A stretch of 64,000 bases of DNA from Maribacter sp. GTDB taxonomy: Bacteria; Bacteroidota; Bacteroidia; Flavobacteriales; Flavobacteriaceae. The DNA lies in NCBI GenBank assembly GCA_020629415.1, contig JAHDDL010000003.1, positions 1 to 64,000 on the forward strand, given 5' to 3'. The translations under genes and the position numbers were made by a program. Below are positions 16,488-26,735 of this stretch, piece by piece; positions within the stretch are counted from its first letter, which is position 1, and every line of letters starts with the position of its first letter. Below the pieces are notes generated by a model. That model saw only the letters and a program-made list of their open reading frames with translations, had not been told where the DNA came from and made no database searches.

Positions 16488-19229
16488 TTGGAAGAACCTA
16501 GAAAATATCGAATCTTAAGATGGTTGGCTTATGCGGCTTGGGTGCTGTTGTTTTTGACGATGGTTATAGTCGCGAGGTTTATTATTCAGACTAATAATTC
16601 CGATATACCAGCCTTTAGTGAACTCGAAAATCCGCAGTATAACGAGGCCAGCATTATCTATGATGAGAAAGGCAGATCATTCGGTAAGTACTATGTGGAA
16701 AATCGTGAGAATATAGATTACGAAGATTTATCACCTAACATATTAAAGGCCTTATTAGCCACTGAAGATATTCGATTCTTTGATCACAATGGAGTTGACC
16801 TCAAAGCCCTTTTTCGTGTAGCATTCAAAACTATTTTGTTGCAGAAAGAGAGTGCGGGTGGTGGTAGCACCATCAGTCAACAATTGGCCAAGCTATTATA
16901 CAAAAGAAAGAGTCTATCAGGTCTGTCTAAGATACAGAGAGGCGTGGAACTTATCCGTACTAAGGTCAAAGAATGGATAACGGCGATCAGACTAGAGAAG
17001 AGCTATACCAAGGAAGAGATCATATCCATGTACCTTAATAAATTTGAATTTATCAATGGAGCACATGGTATACAATCGGCATCGGAGACTTACTTTAATG
17101 TAGACCAAGAAAACCTCACCATAGAGCAAGCGGCACTCCTCGTCGGCATGCTCAAAAATCCCAATCTTTATAATCCTCTTAGATTTCCTGAGAATGCGAC
17201 TGGACGTCGTAATCTTGTAATCAATCAAATCGAACGGTATTATGATGACGTCGATAGTGAGTTATTGGATTCTATACGGAGTACCGCTCTGGATATGAGT
17301 CGATTTGAGAGGGATTCTCATGATACGGGACCAGCACCATATTTCAGATCAGAACTGACGAAGTGGTTGAGAGGAATATTCAAAAAGGAGAATATCACCA
17401 AAGCAGATGGTGAGGAATATAACGTCTACACAGATGGGCTGAAGATATATACCACTATAAATCTGGATTATCAGAAGTATGCAGAAGAAGCTGTCAAAGA
17501 GCACATGCAGTTTTTGCAGGCTAGATATTGGGAAGTGTGGAAGAATAGAAACCCCTGGACCTATGAGGCTGACAGTTTGCAGAGGATTATAAGAAGTAAT
17601 ACTTTAGAAAGAAAAATTAAAGAATCAGAGAGATATCTGAGTCTTCATAATCAGTACCTAAGTGCGGACAAAACCAAAGCTCAAGAAAAATATGGAAATA
17701 TACCGCTCAATGAAAATGTACTAAAAGAGTTATCGCGGATAGAGTCAAAAGCCACTTCCTGGTCTAATGTTATCTATAAAAAGATTATATCTAAATCCAA
17801 CAGGTCTAAGTACGAATCCCTACTAGGAGATGATGAGATATGGCCTACACTAAAAAATCAATTTCAGAAATTACAAAAGGATTACAAAGAGGTTTTCAAA
17901 AAGAAAATCTCTATGGAGGTCTTCGATTATAACGAAGAGGGGTATAAGGTGATAGAGATGAGTCCTAGAGATTCTGTCCGTTATCATAACCAACATTTAC
18001 AAGCGAGTCTGTTGGCCGTACATCCCATTACTGGTCATATCAAAGCATGGGTAGGGGGACCGGGCTTTAACTACTTTAAGTACGATCATGTCAATTCTCG
18101 TAGACAAGTCGGTTCTACGATTAAGCCCTTTGTCTACGCAACTGCTATAAGTCTGATGGGATTATCGCCATGTCAGACATACAAGGATATACAATACACC
18201 ATAGCCCCTGGTGATGATAATTTATTCGTCGATAAAGAATGGTCTCCTGCCAATGCCAACGAAAAATTCACTGCCAACGACTATAACCTATATCAAGGTC
18301 TTCTTTATTCCAAAAACTCCATTACTGTCAGACTAATCAAAGAAATGGGGAGTGTGGATGTGATCAGAGAGTTACTGGATAATGTTGGAATAGAGAAAGA
18401 TAGAGAATACCCCAATGGGCAACTCGTCGTGCCAAGAGTGCCTTCGATATGTCTCGGTGCCGTAGATCTCACGCTATACGAGATGGCAGGGGCGTATACG
18501 ACATTTGCTAACGACGGAGTCTATACTCAGCCTATATTCGTAAGTAGAATAGAGGATAAAACGGGGAAGGTGATCTACAAAGGATTGCCAGAAACCAAAA
18601 GAGCCATCAATCCACTTTATAATGGTGTGATGGTTGATATGCTAAGGAATAATGTACAAGGAGGATTTGGCCTGGGAGTGAACACAGATATCGGAGGTAA
18701 GACAGGTACAACTAATGATTATGCTGACGGTTGGTTTATGTCTGTTGCTCCAGAACTTGTAACAGGTGTGTGGGTAGGTGGAGATGATAAGTGGATACGT
18801 TTTCTTAGTCTGGACGATGGTCAGGGTTTTGTTATGGCGAGACCAATTGTTCAGAAATTTTTATCAGGAGTGGAGAAGGATTCCACCATAGCTTTTAAGT
18901 CTGATACGCCTTTTCCGACACCGCCGCCAGGTATACTGGAGTTTTTGGATTGCGACAAATACAAACAAAAGTCTGTAGAAGAAGAACAAGATCTTAATAA
19001 ACTAAATGTCAGAGAGGACATTATGGATGATGAGTTTGATGAAGAATTCGGTGATGATTTTGGCGATGACTTCGGAGACGAATTTGAAGATACATTTTCG
19101 GACGAATCGGATATTGAAAATACGGAATCGAAAACAGACTCAAATATTATTAGTACGAATAAGCCTACGCCAGACTCTATTATTCAGCAGATTATGCCTA
19201 TAGATACTTCTGGCGGTGATGGTCGATAA
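16488..19229 (+). CDS. Class A penicillin-binding protein (PBP1A-like)
   Basis: A 913-residue bifunctional peptidoglycan synthase. One membrane helix (about 12-30) precedes a GT51 glycosyltransferase domain with the catalytic Glu in TEDIRFFDHNGVD (E91) and GGSTISQQLAK. The transpeptidase has STIK (S543 to K546), SKN (608-610) and KTGTT (from 738). Between the two catalytic domains lies a long charged helical insert (about 340-480). The C-terminus is strongly acidic, with a repeated GDDF/GDEF pattern near residues 850-867. The start must be TTG at 16488, because a stop lies six codons upstream and the first Met is inside the membrane helix. It ends 12 bases before fabG. Confidence 0.92.
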   Translation: MEEPRKYRILRWLAYAAWVLLFLTMVIVARFIIQTNNSDIPAFSELENPQYNEASIIYDEKGRSFGKYYVENRENIDYEDLSPNILKALLATEDIRFFDHNGVDLKALFRVAFKTILLQKESAGGGSTISQQLAKLLYKRKSLSGLSKIQRGVELIRTKVKEWITAIRLEKSYTKEEIISMYLNKFEFINGAHGIQSASETYFNVDQENLTIEQAALLVGMLKNPNLYNPLRFPENATGRRNLVINQIERYYDDVDSELLDSIRSTALDMSRFERDSHDTGPAPYFRSELTKWLRGIFKKENITKADGEEYNVYTDGLKIYTTINLDYQKYAEEAVKEHMQFLQARYWEVWKNRNPWTYEADSLQRIIRSNTLERKIKESERYLSLHNQYLSADKTKAQEKYGNIPLNENVLKELSRIESKATSWSNVIYKKIISKSNRSKYESLLGDDEIWPTLKNQFQKLQKDYKEVFKKKISMEVFDYNEEGYKVIEMSPRDSVRYHNQHLQASLLAVHPITGHIKAWVGGPGFNYFKYDHVNSRRQVGSTIKPFVYATAISLMGLSPCQTYKDIQYTIAPGDDNLFVDKEWSPANANEKFTANDYNLYQGLLYSKNSITVRLIKEMGSVDVIRELLDNVGIEKDREYPNGQLVVPRVPSICLGAVDLTLYEMAGAYTTFANDGVYTQPIFVSRIEDKTGKVIYKGLPETKRAINPLYNGVMVDMLRNNVQGGFGLGVNTDIGGKTGTTNDYADGWFMSVAPELVTGVWVGGDDKWIRFLSLDDGQGFVMARPIVQKFLSGVEKDSTIAFKSDTPFPTPPPGILEFLDCDKYKQKSVEEEQDLNKLNVREDIMDDEFDEEFGDDFGDDFGDEFEDTFSDESDIENTESKTDSNIISTNKPTPDSIIQQIMPIDTSGGDGR

Positions 19230-19241
19230 ATTATAATATTG

Positions 19242-19988
19242 ATGAAATTATTAGAAGGTAAAAAAGTAATTATAACTGGTGGCTCTCGAGGGATCGGAAG
19301 ATCTATAGTCCGATCTTGTATAGAGCAAGGTGCTGATGTGGCTTTCACTTATAGGTCATCGGCGCAGCAGGCAGAAGACCTCATCACCGAGATCAATGTC
19401 TCACCAGAAAGAATAAAGGCTTATCAATCAGACGCCAGTCTATATGAGGCGGCAGGTCAGTTGGTGGATTCTGTGCTAAAAGATTTTGGTAAGGTCGATG
19501 TGCTGATTAATAATGCCGGTATAACTAATGATACACTCATGTTACGTATGAGTGAGGACCAATGGGATAAGGTCATAGAAGTCAATCTCAAATCCGTATT
19601 TAACCTGACCAAGCACATACTCAAACCGATGCTCAAAAACAGAGCAGGATCTATTATTAATATGAGTTCTGTGGTCGGTGTATTCGGTAATGCAGGACAA
19701 GCCAACTATGCGGCGTCTAAGGCTGGTATTATAGGATTTACTAAGTCCATTGCCAAAGAGGTGGGATCTCGTGGAATCAGATGTAACGCCATCGCTCCAG
19801 GCTTTATAGAATCAGAGATGACAGAAACTCTGGATGATAAAGTCAAAGAGGCTTACATCAGTAATATTCCACTCAAAAGATTTGGCAAGGGGATGGATGT
19901 GGCTAATGCTTGTGTTTTTCTTGGCTCTGACTTATCTACTTATATATCGGGCCAAGTACTCAGTGTCTGTGGAGCCATGAATACTTAA
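19242..19988 (+). CDS. fabG: 3-oxoacyl-ACP reductase (FabG-like SDR)
   Basis: A 248-residue short-chain dehydrogenase with the NAD(P) motif GGSRGIGR, NNAGITND, the catalytic Ser in INMSSVVG and YAASK (Tyr and Lys). The block GIRCNAIAPGFIESEMT is typical of FabG, which reduces 3-oxoacyl-ACP in fatty-acid elongation. I place the start at ATG 19242 rather than the TTG three bases earlier. It follows the PBP gene by 12 bases and precedes the M43 protease by 12, suggesting a transcript of unrelated functions. A related SDR with another substrate cannot be excluded. Confidence 0.85.
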   Translation: MKLLEGKKVIITGGSRGIGRSIVRSCIEQGADVAFTYRSSAQQAEDLITEINVSPERIKAYQSDASLYEAAGQLVDSVLKDFGKVDVLINNAGITNDTLMLRMSEDQWDKVIEVNLKSVFNLTKHILKPMLKNRAGSIINMSSVVGVFGNAGQANYAASKAGIIGFTKSIAKEVGSRGIRCNAIAPGFIESEMTETLDDKVKEAYISNIPLKRFGKGMDVANACVFLGSDLSTYISGQVLSVCGAMNT

Positions 19989-20000
19989 GCTAGGATATAG

Positions 20001-21206
20001 ATGATACGATTAGCGTCACTATGGTTTTTAGTATTGATTTGTTTTTCGTGTAGCAATAGGTTGCAGGTTCTTTCTATCAAGGATGTATCTCAATTAGATA
20101 ACATACCGATATCTGTCAAGGACAAAGGTTGCAGAGACCCACTAAATCATGTCCCTGATGAATATACGGTTACTAAGTCCATCAAGGTTAACGTACATAT
20201 TATAGATGACCTTGTAGGAGACAAAAATTTCTCCTTAGAAGCAGGACAAGATTTTATGCAGAAGATGATCTGGGATGGAAACAAAAGACTAAAGAACAAC
20301 AAAAAGATGAACCTTCCCGAAGGGAATGATACACCCGTACTTAATCCTAAATATAGATACGATGTCAGAGGCGTACTTAATAAGGATGACAATGGATTCT
20401 ACAAACACCTAGAAGAAAATGATCCTTATTATATCGCCCATGGAAAACATAGGAACAACTACAACAGAAAAATCTTAGAAAAATATAATATCGGAGCGGA
20501 CACGGTATTAAACATATTTGTTTTTCCACACCATCCAGATAGTCTCAGATCTAAAAAATATAAAGCAAGACGTACAGGAATCGCCCTAGGGACCTCTCTT
20601 AAGATGGCAGGGATGATAGAAGATGGCAAAGAGCCATGGACTTATGCGACTCTGCTCAATCACGAAATAGGGCACATACTGGGACTCAGCCATTCTTGGA
20701 TAACTAATGACAGATGCGATGATACACCTAAACATCCTAACTGCTGGGATACCACAGGAAAGAAACCTTGCGAAGGATCACATTCCAACAATATGATGGA
20801 TTATAATAAGAGTCAAATGGCTATTACGCCATGTCAGCTAGGTATAATCCATAAGGGATTTAATACTATTAATGGTAAAACACGGAAACTTCTCAATCCG
20901 AATTGGTGCAAATTGAATACTAAGGATACCATTACTATTGATTCGGAAATAAAATGGCTAGGAGCAAGAGATGTAAATCAGCATATCGTCGTAAAATCTG
21001 GTGCGACACTCGAAGTACACTGTAGATTATCTATGCCAGAAAATGGAAAAATTACGGTAGAGCCTGATGGTAAACTTATACTCTTCGATGCTCTTGTGCA
21101 TAATTCTTGTGGGAAAACATGGGATGGTATAGAGTTGCAGTCTTACAAGAAAAGGAGAGCCATTATAGAGTCCTATGGAGATACGAATATTGAAAATGTA
21201 AAATAG
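20001..21206 (+). CDS. Lipoprotein M43-like (pappalysin/cytophagalysin) metallopeptidase
   Basis: A 401-residue protein starting with a lipoprotein signal (MIRLASLWFLVLICFSC, lipid Cys near 17). The metzincin zinc site HEIGHILGLSH is near residue 221, followed by a Cys-bounded loop (RCDDTPKHPNC) and the Met-turn MMDYNKSQ, as in peptidase family M43. The last 80 residues look like a beta-rich scaffold with NQHIVVKSGATLEVHC and ITVEPDGKLILFD repeats, resembling a short beta-helix. It probably degrades extracellular or surface protein. It is the last gene of a run of closely spaced plus-strand genes, followed by 317 bases without a gene. Confidence 0.8.
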   Translation: MIRLASLWFLVLICFSCSNRLQVLSIKDVSQLDNIPISVKDKGCRDPLNHVPDEYTVTKSIKVNVHIIDDLVGDKNFSLEAGQDFMQKMIWDGNKRLKNNKKMNLPEGNDTPVLNPKYRYDVRGVLNKDDNGFYKHLEENDPYYIAHGKHRNNYNRKILEKYNIGADTVLNIFVFPHHPDSLRSKKYKARRTGIALGTSLKMAGMIEDGKEPWTYATLLNHEIGHILGLSHSWITNDRCDDTPKHPNCWDTTGKKPCEGSHSNNMMDYNKSQMAITPCQLGIIHKGFNTINGKTRKLLNPNWCKLNTKDTITIDSEIKWLGARDVNQHIVVKSGATLEVHCRLSMPENGKITVEPDGKLILFDALVHNSCGKTWDGIELQSYKKRRAIIESYGDTNIENVK

Positions 21207-21451
21207 CTTACAATTTTAATAAAACGATACGGCCTTAGTTCGATGATTGAATATAGTTTTTATTTTTATGAAAAATAATCGAGAAAAAAAATCGCCGTTT
21301 TCTCATAACCAATGATCTCTTCCTTACATTAATAGGCGTAGCTCCAAAAAATCATTCATTTTAGAAGATTTATAAGTAGCTAAGGAACTCAATAGAACAA
21401 CTTTAAGAAGAGTTCCGACTAAATTTTGGGTAAACACTTTTGTAATATTCT
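21207..21451. other. Non-coding stretch before the structured element
   Basis: AT-rich sequence between two convergent peptidase genes. I see no open frame with coding character and no promoter match. Together with the structured element at 21452-21525 it makes up the 317-base gap between the M43 and M4 genes. Confidence 0.6.
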
Positions 21452-21525
21452 TGCATGACAAGGTGCTTTGACTTGATCAGAGTATAATTCGGAATGTATG
21501 TCCGAGCCTCGTCATGCATTTTTTT
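21452..21525 (+). terminator. Large branched terminator-like RNA structure
   Basis: TGCATGAC (21452-21459) pairs with GTCATGCA (21511-21518). The stem continues inward after an A-C mismatch (AGGT with GCCT). Two small hairpins lie inside: CTTTGA with TCAGAG, and TCGGA with TCCGA. A run of seven T follows on the plus strand. The element forms a three-way junction between convergent genes, overlapping the stop of the M4 gene by two bases. It may simply terminate the M43 transcript, or it may be a small structured RNA. Confidence 0.55.
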
Positions 21526-24500
21526 ATTCCTTGATTAAAGGAAGTGTATCTATGATTTTTCCGTCTCGTAAGAAAGATATATAGTAGATGCCAGATGCCA
21601 TTCCAGAGCAATTGATACGCCTTATTCCCTTCAGCTTATTTCTGGACATGACAAGTTGACCTATACTATTGAATATGCTGAGGTCAAATTCTAACTCAGG
21701 ATTTTCGTTTTGTACGTAGAGAAAATGAGATGTGGGATTGGGAAAAATAACAAACCCTTGCTCGCTGAATTCCTGATTTTGGTCTATACCTTCTCTTAGA
21801 GTTGTATTATCAAAAAATGCAATATCTCGATCCGTAAAGAAGTCGGCAGCTTGCGCGCCAAGTGCACCTCCTGATTGCGTTAGCACCTCTATGATAAGGG
21901 GACCCTTATAACCAGAGACAAGATCAAACTTTCGTTTATAGACAACGCCTTCTTCCTGACCATATATAAGTGGGAAGGTGGTAGAATCGGTTTTGACTTG
22001 CACGATAGTACCGAAACTCTCGTCCAATATGACATCGAATCTATTTTGATTAAGGAATTGTGCCAGATTGAATTCAAAAATAGGTCGACTCATATCAGAT
22101 GCATCTATACAGTAGACTATTTCGCTTGTTAAAGAGGTAGAGCTAAATATTCCTTCTACATCAGGACAGGCTCGGTAGAATACGTCATCAATAGCGGCTA
22201 TAGCTAATCCGTTATTTTGTTGCCAACTTATAATAGTGTCCGTATCATAGGAATCAAAAACAGTATTGATTTCATAGTAATCTCTTCTATGCGTCTCTTC
22301 ATATTTTTCTAAGTATCCTTTCACTATATGTGTGATTCCGCTATAACTATTTTCTTGCTGATCGTTATCCTCATTTATATCAGAAGAATGCCTTATAGTC
22401 ACATTATAATCTTTGATTCCGTCTGGGATTTCGATATCAAAAAGAGAAGCCGAGCCGCCATAATAGTTCAGAGGTAATACGGCCGACTGTAGAGGACGGA
22501 TTATTGTAAAATTCCCTTTATCGGTTTTAACATCAAAGAATATTGTATCGCCTGCATCCAAAATTTCACATCCTCGATTTCTATAGCCGTATATATAACG
22601 TGTAGGAGATGTTCCTTCACATAGAGTTCTATTGCTTAGGCTAAAGTTGCTTAGCTCTAAGTCTAGACCTTGTATCTCGGACATAAAAATATTGCCAGTC
22701 ACCCTATTGTTAAGTCTGTTATTATCCACTTCCCAAACTTCTATTACGTATGTTCCGGCGTTATCCGGATTTAATTTTATAGGAGTTTTAAAAGTATAAA
22801 TTATAGAATCTCCAACTGCAAGATCTAATGGTACAGATAATGACTCCTGGATAGCCGTAGTTCGGTTTTGGACAAATCTTATGATTATACTATCTGTCAT
22901 GGGATAAGTGGACCGCCCCTTATTTCTAATTATCACACTGGCGAAGTGATCAGTTGTCGTATCACATATTGTTGTGATACCCGATTCTAGTTCTAGTCCC
23001 AAATCTAAATTATCTATATCTGGATAAAGACCTACAGCTTTCCATGATTCGAGCACGCTACGATATTGATCAGATTCTTCACCAAAAAGATCAGCGGTCG
23101 CCTCTAGGGTCGCATACATACAATCAAAATAATTGCTGCTCTCTGTAAGGTATCCTGTCTGTGATACAAACACTATGTCCAATGCATCTTTCCATCCTAT
23201 GGAAGCCACGTTATATTCTTCTGGTGTTTCGTTTGTGCCAGCTCCCCCTTCTACTAATAAGTAGAACCAATAATTGAATACGCCGCTATTAGTATGTACG
23301 CCTCCATTATCAGCTGTTCCAGTTCGCCAGTAGTCACCACCATAATATTTAGGATCTGATCGCTCATGTGGATTTTCTAATGACCTGAAATAATTCACCT
23401 CTTCTGATAACCTAAAACGATCTCCTATGTACCAATTGAAATTCTGAGGATCGGCGTAGTGCTCCAGACCTTTGCCTATGATGTCACTTATGGATTCATT
23501 CAGCGCTCCTGACTCGTTGCGATAAATCAAATTAGAGGTACTATTCGTCCAGCCATGAGCAAACTCATGTCCTACAACATCAAGAGTAGTTAGCGGACCA
23601 TATCTATCACAATCTCCATTTCCATAGTTGGTCCTGCTTCCATCCCAATAGGCATTGACATAATAGCGTCCTCTGACATGCACTACCGATACTAGTTCGC
23701 CACCTTGACCGTCTAATCCATCCCAATCAAAATATTCTTGCATCATATCATAGTATTTGGAGGTGCAATAATGCGCATCGTGAGCCACTTCGTCACGTTG
23801 CTCATTGAATGTATCCCATATATTATCGCTGTCCCAAAAAGTATCTCTGTCTGTATTCGCATCCAGCGTAATAATGCCTTGTCCCCTTGTTAGGTCTCTG
23901 AGTAGATAGCGGTCTGGCGCAATGGAATCAGTAATAATTTCTTGCTCTCCATAGTATAGAGTTTTGGCGCGTGCTTTTGTAGCATGACCTTGTATTATAG
24001 AGAAGCTGTTACTTATTTTACCATTATGTGCATCAAAGTATACCAGATGTTTGATCGGCTCTTCGAAATCGTATGAACTGATTTCGTAACCATGAGCAAG
24101 TGCGTAATTGCCAGAAAACTCTGGATGACTTTTATCCATGATTACCGTTTCTTTATATGAGGATGACCATGAGACATGAGTGATATCGTCTATATCCTGA
24201 TCTTGTATTAGTTTGGATTCAAATTGTTCTTCGATTCCCTTTGCAAATGTTTTTTGAAGTGGTGCATTAAGAATGTCGACCTTTTTGATAGGAAATATAT
24301 TTCCAGTCGATTTTATTATGCGGCCATCTTTTTCGTGCAATGTGTAGACTGCACCTTTTACCTTGATGTCCTTATGATATTGTTGGTATTTCAGTCTAGC
24401 GTATCCTGACTTATCTGGTCGATCCGATATGAGTAAGAATTTGTCTTGATCCGAAAGATTTAATTCGGCTCTTTTCTTAGCGAAAAAATTTGATCGATCT

Positions 24501-24625
24501 AACGAAAGATCCTTATAATATCTGATTTTATTATTCTGGAATTGCTCTAGCGGTGTGGAGATATTGGCTTGACTAATTACTATAAATGGCATTACCAGAA
24601 CAAGCAAAAACAAGATAGGTCGCAT
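21524..24625 (-). CDS. M4-family (thermolysin-like) metallopeptidase with T9SS sorting domain
   Basis: A 1033-residue secreted protease. A signal peptide is followed by an FTP/PepSY-type propeptide (to about residue 210). The catalytic domain has GHEFAHGW (zinc His near 352 and 356) and the third ligand Glu in NESGALNESISDIIG, plus the active-site His region NGGVHTNSGVFNYWFYLL. About 450 residues of beta-rich domains follow (CARDB-like repeats: IRNKGRSTYPMTDS, YGYRNRGCEILDAGDT). A type A T9SS domain closes the protein (FVIFPNPTSHFLYVQ). It should be exported to the cell surface or medium for protein degradation. Confidence 0.92.
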   Translation of the reverse strand: MRPILFLLVLVMPFIVISQANISTPLEQFQNNKIRYYKDLSLDRSNFFAKKRAELNLSDQDKFLLISDRPDKSGYARLKYQQYHKDIKVKGAVYTLHEKDGRIIKSTGNIFPIKKVDILNAPLQKTFAKGIEEQFESKLIQDQDIDDITHVSWSSSYKETVIMDKSHPEFSGNYALAHGYEISSYDFEEPIKHLVYFDAHNGKISNSFSIIQGHATKARAKTLYYGEQEIITDSIAPDRYLLRDLTRGQGIITLDANTDRDTFWDSDNIWDTFNEQRDEVAHDAHYCTSKYYDMMQEYFDWDGLDGQGGELVSVVHVRGRYYVNAYWDGSRTNYGNGDCDRYGPLTTLDVVGHEFAHGWTNSTSNLIYRNESGALNESISDIIGKGLEHYADPQNFNWYIGDRFRLSEEVNYFRSLENPHERSDPKYYGGDYWRTGTADNGGVHTNSGVFNYWFYLLVEGGAGTNETPEEYNVASIGWKDALDIVFVSQTGYLTESSNYFDCMYATLEATADLFGEESDQYRSVLESWKAVGLYPDIDNLDLGLELESGITTICDTTTDHFASVIIRNKGRSTYPMTDSIIIRFVQNRTTAIQESLSVPLDLAVGDSIIYTFKTPIKLNPDNAGTYVIEVWEVDNNRLNNRVTGNIFMSEIQGLDLELSNFSLSNRTLCEGTSPTRYIYGYRNRGCEILDAGDTIFFDVKTDKGNFTIIRPLQSAVLPLNYYGGSASLFDIEIPDGIKDYNVTIRHSSDINEDNDQQENSYSGITHIVKGYLEKYEETHRRDYYEINTVFDSYDTDTIISWQQNNGLAIAAIDDVFYRACPDVEGIFSSTSLTSEIVYCIDASDMSRPIFEFNLAQFLNQNRFDVILDESFGTIVQVKTDSTTFPLIYGQEEGVVYKRKFDLVSGYKGPLIIEVLTQSGGALGAQAADFFTDRDIAFFDNTTLREGIDQNQEFSEQGFVIFPNPTSHFLYVQNENPELEFDLSIFNSIGQLVMSRNKLKGIRRINCSGMASGIYYISFLRDGKIIDTLPLIKE

Positions 24626-24724
24626 AGACAGCCGATTTTAGATGACAGAAAATTAAGAAACTCTTGATAATTATTGTGTCTTATTATGCTCATATAGACC
24701 TATTATATTATCCTTGTACACAGT

Positions 24725-26629
24725 ATGTCGCAAGAACAAGATAGGTACGATGTCTTACTGCAAGCCATCGAATTAGAAAGAAAAGAAGAAGAAAGATATT
24801 ATCAGAGCCTAGCTGCCGATAGAACGGTCAAAGAGAAGATAGAATCTGGTATCCTATATTATCCTCTGCAGGTCTTATCCCAACATTACACCGTCGGTGA
24901 AAAAATAGAAGTGACTCTAGAGCGATATAAAAATGTCAATCAACCTCACAAACTAAAATCTGGAATAGCCGCCATACTTTTTGCCCGATCTGGTAACGAA
25001 CAACATTTATCTACTAAGGGCGTAGTATCTTTCGTGAGAAAGAATAAGATCGGAATTATTCTGGGCGATGAGATGATCACTCTGGATCAGCTACAAGAAA
25101 TGAAAGGCATGATAGGTATAGAAATGATCTATGACGAGCGTCCTTATCGTGTCATGAGAGAGGCCATAGAGAATCTGAAGATAACAGATCGACGACATAT
25201 AATAGAATTACGAGAAGGCATAAGGAAAAAGAAAGATCTCGATTATGTTATTCCTCAAGAGGTACATTATGTGCCGCCTCACCTTAATGAATCTCAGGCT
25301 GCCGCTTTGCGTGGGTGTATACAATCTCACAGTCTAAGTATTATACATGGACCTCCTGGGACGGGAAAGACAACCACACTGGTTTCGTTAATCAAGGAAT
25401 TGACTAAGAATGAAAAACATATTCTCGTATGTGCTCCGAGTAATAATGCAGTAGACTTATTAGCCTATCGCTTAGACCAAAATGGTATACCCACCATCAG
25501 GGTAGGTAATGTCACCCGTATAGGTGATAATCTGGTACATCTGACACTAGACGAAAAGGCAAGAAATCACGAAGAATGGAAGCATATAAAAAAAATAAAG
25601 GTGGAAGCCATAGAAGCGTCCCGACAAGCCAAGAAGTATAAAAGATCATTTGGACAGAAAGAGCGGAGTGAGCGCAAAATGATGTACAAGGAGTCCAGAG
25701 AGCTACGTAAGTGGGCAAGAGATATGGAACACAAACTTATAGATCGCCTACTCCATGAAGCCAAAGTGATATGCAGTACATTGATAGGCGTTAGTCACAA
25801 GACGATAAATGACTTGGAGTTTGATACCTTGGTCATAGATGAAGCGTCTCAAGCTCTTGAGCCAGAATGTTGGAATGCCATACTCAAATGCAAACGAGTC
25901 ATATTAGCAGGCGATCATCTACAGTTATCGCCAACGGTAAAGTCGCCACAAGCCGAGAATCTTGGTTTGTCCGATACATTATTGCAAAGATTATCGGATC
26001 GGATTACATCCAGTTTTTTGCTCACGACCCAATACCGCATGAATGATAAGATACTTTCTTTCTCTAATGCACAATTCTATAATAACCAATTAAAATCTGC
26101 GGAAGGCATTAGTAATTGGACTCTAGAAGGTGATGGTACACCATTAGTTTTTATAGATACAAGTGGTTGTGGTTTTGAGGAAAATTATAATCCCAAAACG
26201 AGAAGCCGATATAACGAGGGGGAGTTTTTTATCCTAAGGGAACATTTTTTACAACACAAAGAAATATATCAAAATCATACTATTGGTATCATCAGTCCTT
26301 ATGCCGAACAGGTTAAATTCCTCAAAAGAAAAGTAGAAGTTGACGATTGTTTTCGTGACACATTGATAAGCATTAACTCCATAGATGGTTTTCAGGGTCA
26401 GGAAAAGGATGTGATTTATATATCTCTTGTCAGGTCTAATAATGCTGGGGATATAGGCTTCCTCAAAGACGAAAAAAGACTGAATGTCGCCATGACGCGC
26501 GCACGGAAAAAACTGATTATAATTGGAGATATGAGCACTCTAAGCCTTTACCCATTGTACAACACCCTAGCGGATCATATCGAGAAGGAAGGGTCTTATA
26601 AGTCGGCTTGGGAGTATATGTCTTATTGA
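24725..26629 (+). CDS. Superfamily 1 DNA/RNA helicase (IGHMBP2/Upf1-like)
   Basis: A 634-residue helicase. An N-terminal beta-barrel-like region (about 1-175) precedes the motor: motif I GPPGTGKTTTL (near 209), motif Ia ILVCAPSNNAVDLL, motif II VIDEASQALEPE, motif III ILAGDHLQLSPTV, motif IV TTQYRMND, motif V SINSIDGFQGQEKDVI and motif VI LNVAMTRARKKL. This is the Upf1/IGHMBP2/Dna2-like group, which unwinds 5' to 3'. Bacterial members are often housekeeping proteins of unclear role. No nuclease domain or defence partner is next to it, so I treat it as a stand-alone helicase. Confidence 0.9.
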   Translation: MSQEQDRYDVLLQAIELERKEEERYYQSLAADRTVKEKIESGILYYPLQVLSQHYTVGEKIEVTLERYKNVNQPHKLKSGIAAILFARSGNEQHLSTKGVVSFVRKNKIGIILGDEMITLDQLQEMKGMIGIEMIYDERPYRVMREAIENLKITDRRHIIELREGIRKKKDLDYVIPQEVHYVPPHLNESQAAALRGCIQSHSLSIIHGPPGTGKTTTLVSLIKELTKNEKHILVCAPSNNAVDLLAYRLDQNGIPTIRVGNVTRIGDNLVHLTLDEKARNHEEWKHIKKIKVEAIEASRQAKKYKRSFGQKERSERKMMYKESRELRKWARDMEHKLIDRLLHEAKVICSTLIGVSHKTINDLEFDTLVIDEASQALEPECWNAILKCKRVILAGDHLQLSPTVKSPQAENLGLSDTLLQRLSDRITSSFLLTTQYRMNDKILSFSNAQFYNNQLKSAEGISNWTLEGDGTPLVFIDTSGCGFEENYNPKTRSRYNEGEFFILREHFLQHKEIYQNHTIGIISPYAEQVKFLKRKVEVDDCFRDTLISINSIDGFQGQEKDVIYISLVRSNNAGDIGFLKDEKRLNVAMTRARKKLIIIGDMSTLSLYPLYNTLADHIEKEGSYKSAWEYMSY

Positions 26630-26735
26630 TCGTTGCTAAGACTGGTAATTATTGGACTCGCTAAAGACTTTCGAATGACAAATTAGATATCGCAATTTGA
26701 TTAAATAATTATCGTTAGTTTGCTAAATAGCAAAA

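Noticed and set aside
21452-21518. tRNA-like shape with a seven-base acceptor-type stem
   Set aside because: The inner arms do not give a T loop with TTCRANNC or a usable anticodon loop on either strand, so I treat it as a terminator-like structure.
24725-26629. Helicase as part of a defence island
   Set aside because: The neighbours are a protease and a small exported protein; there is no nuclease, methylase or other defence gene beside it.
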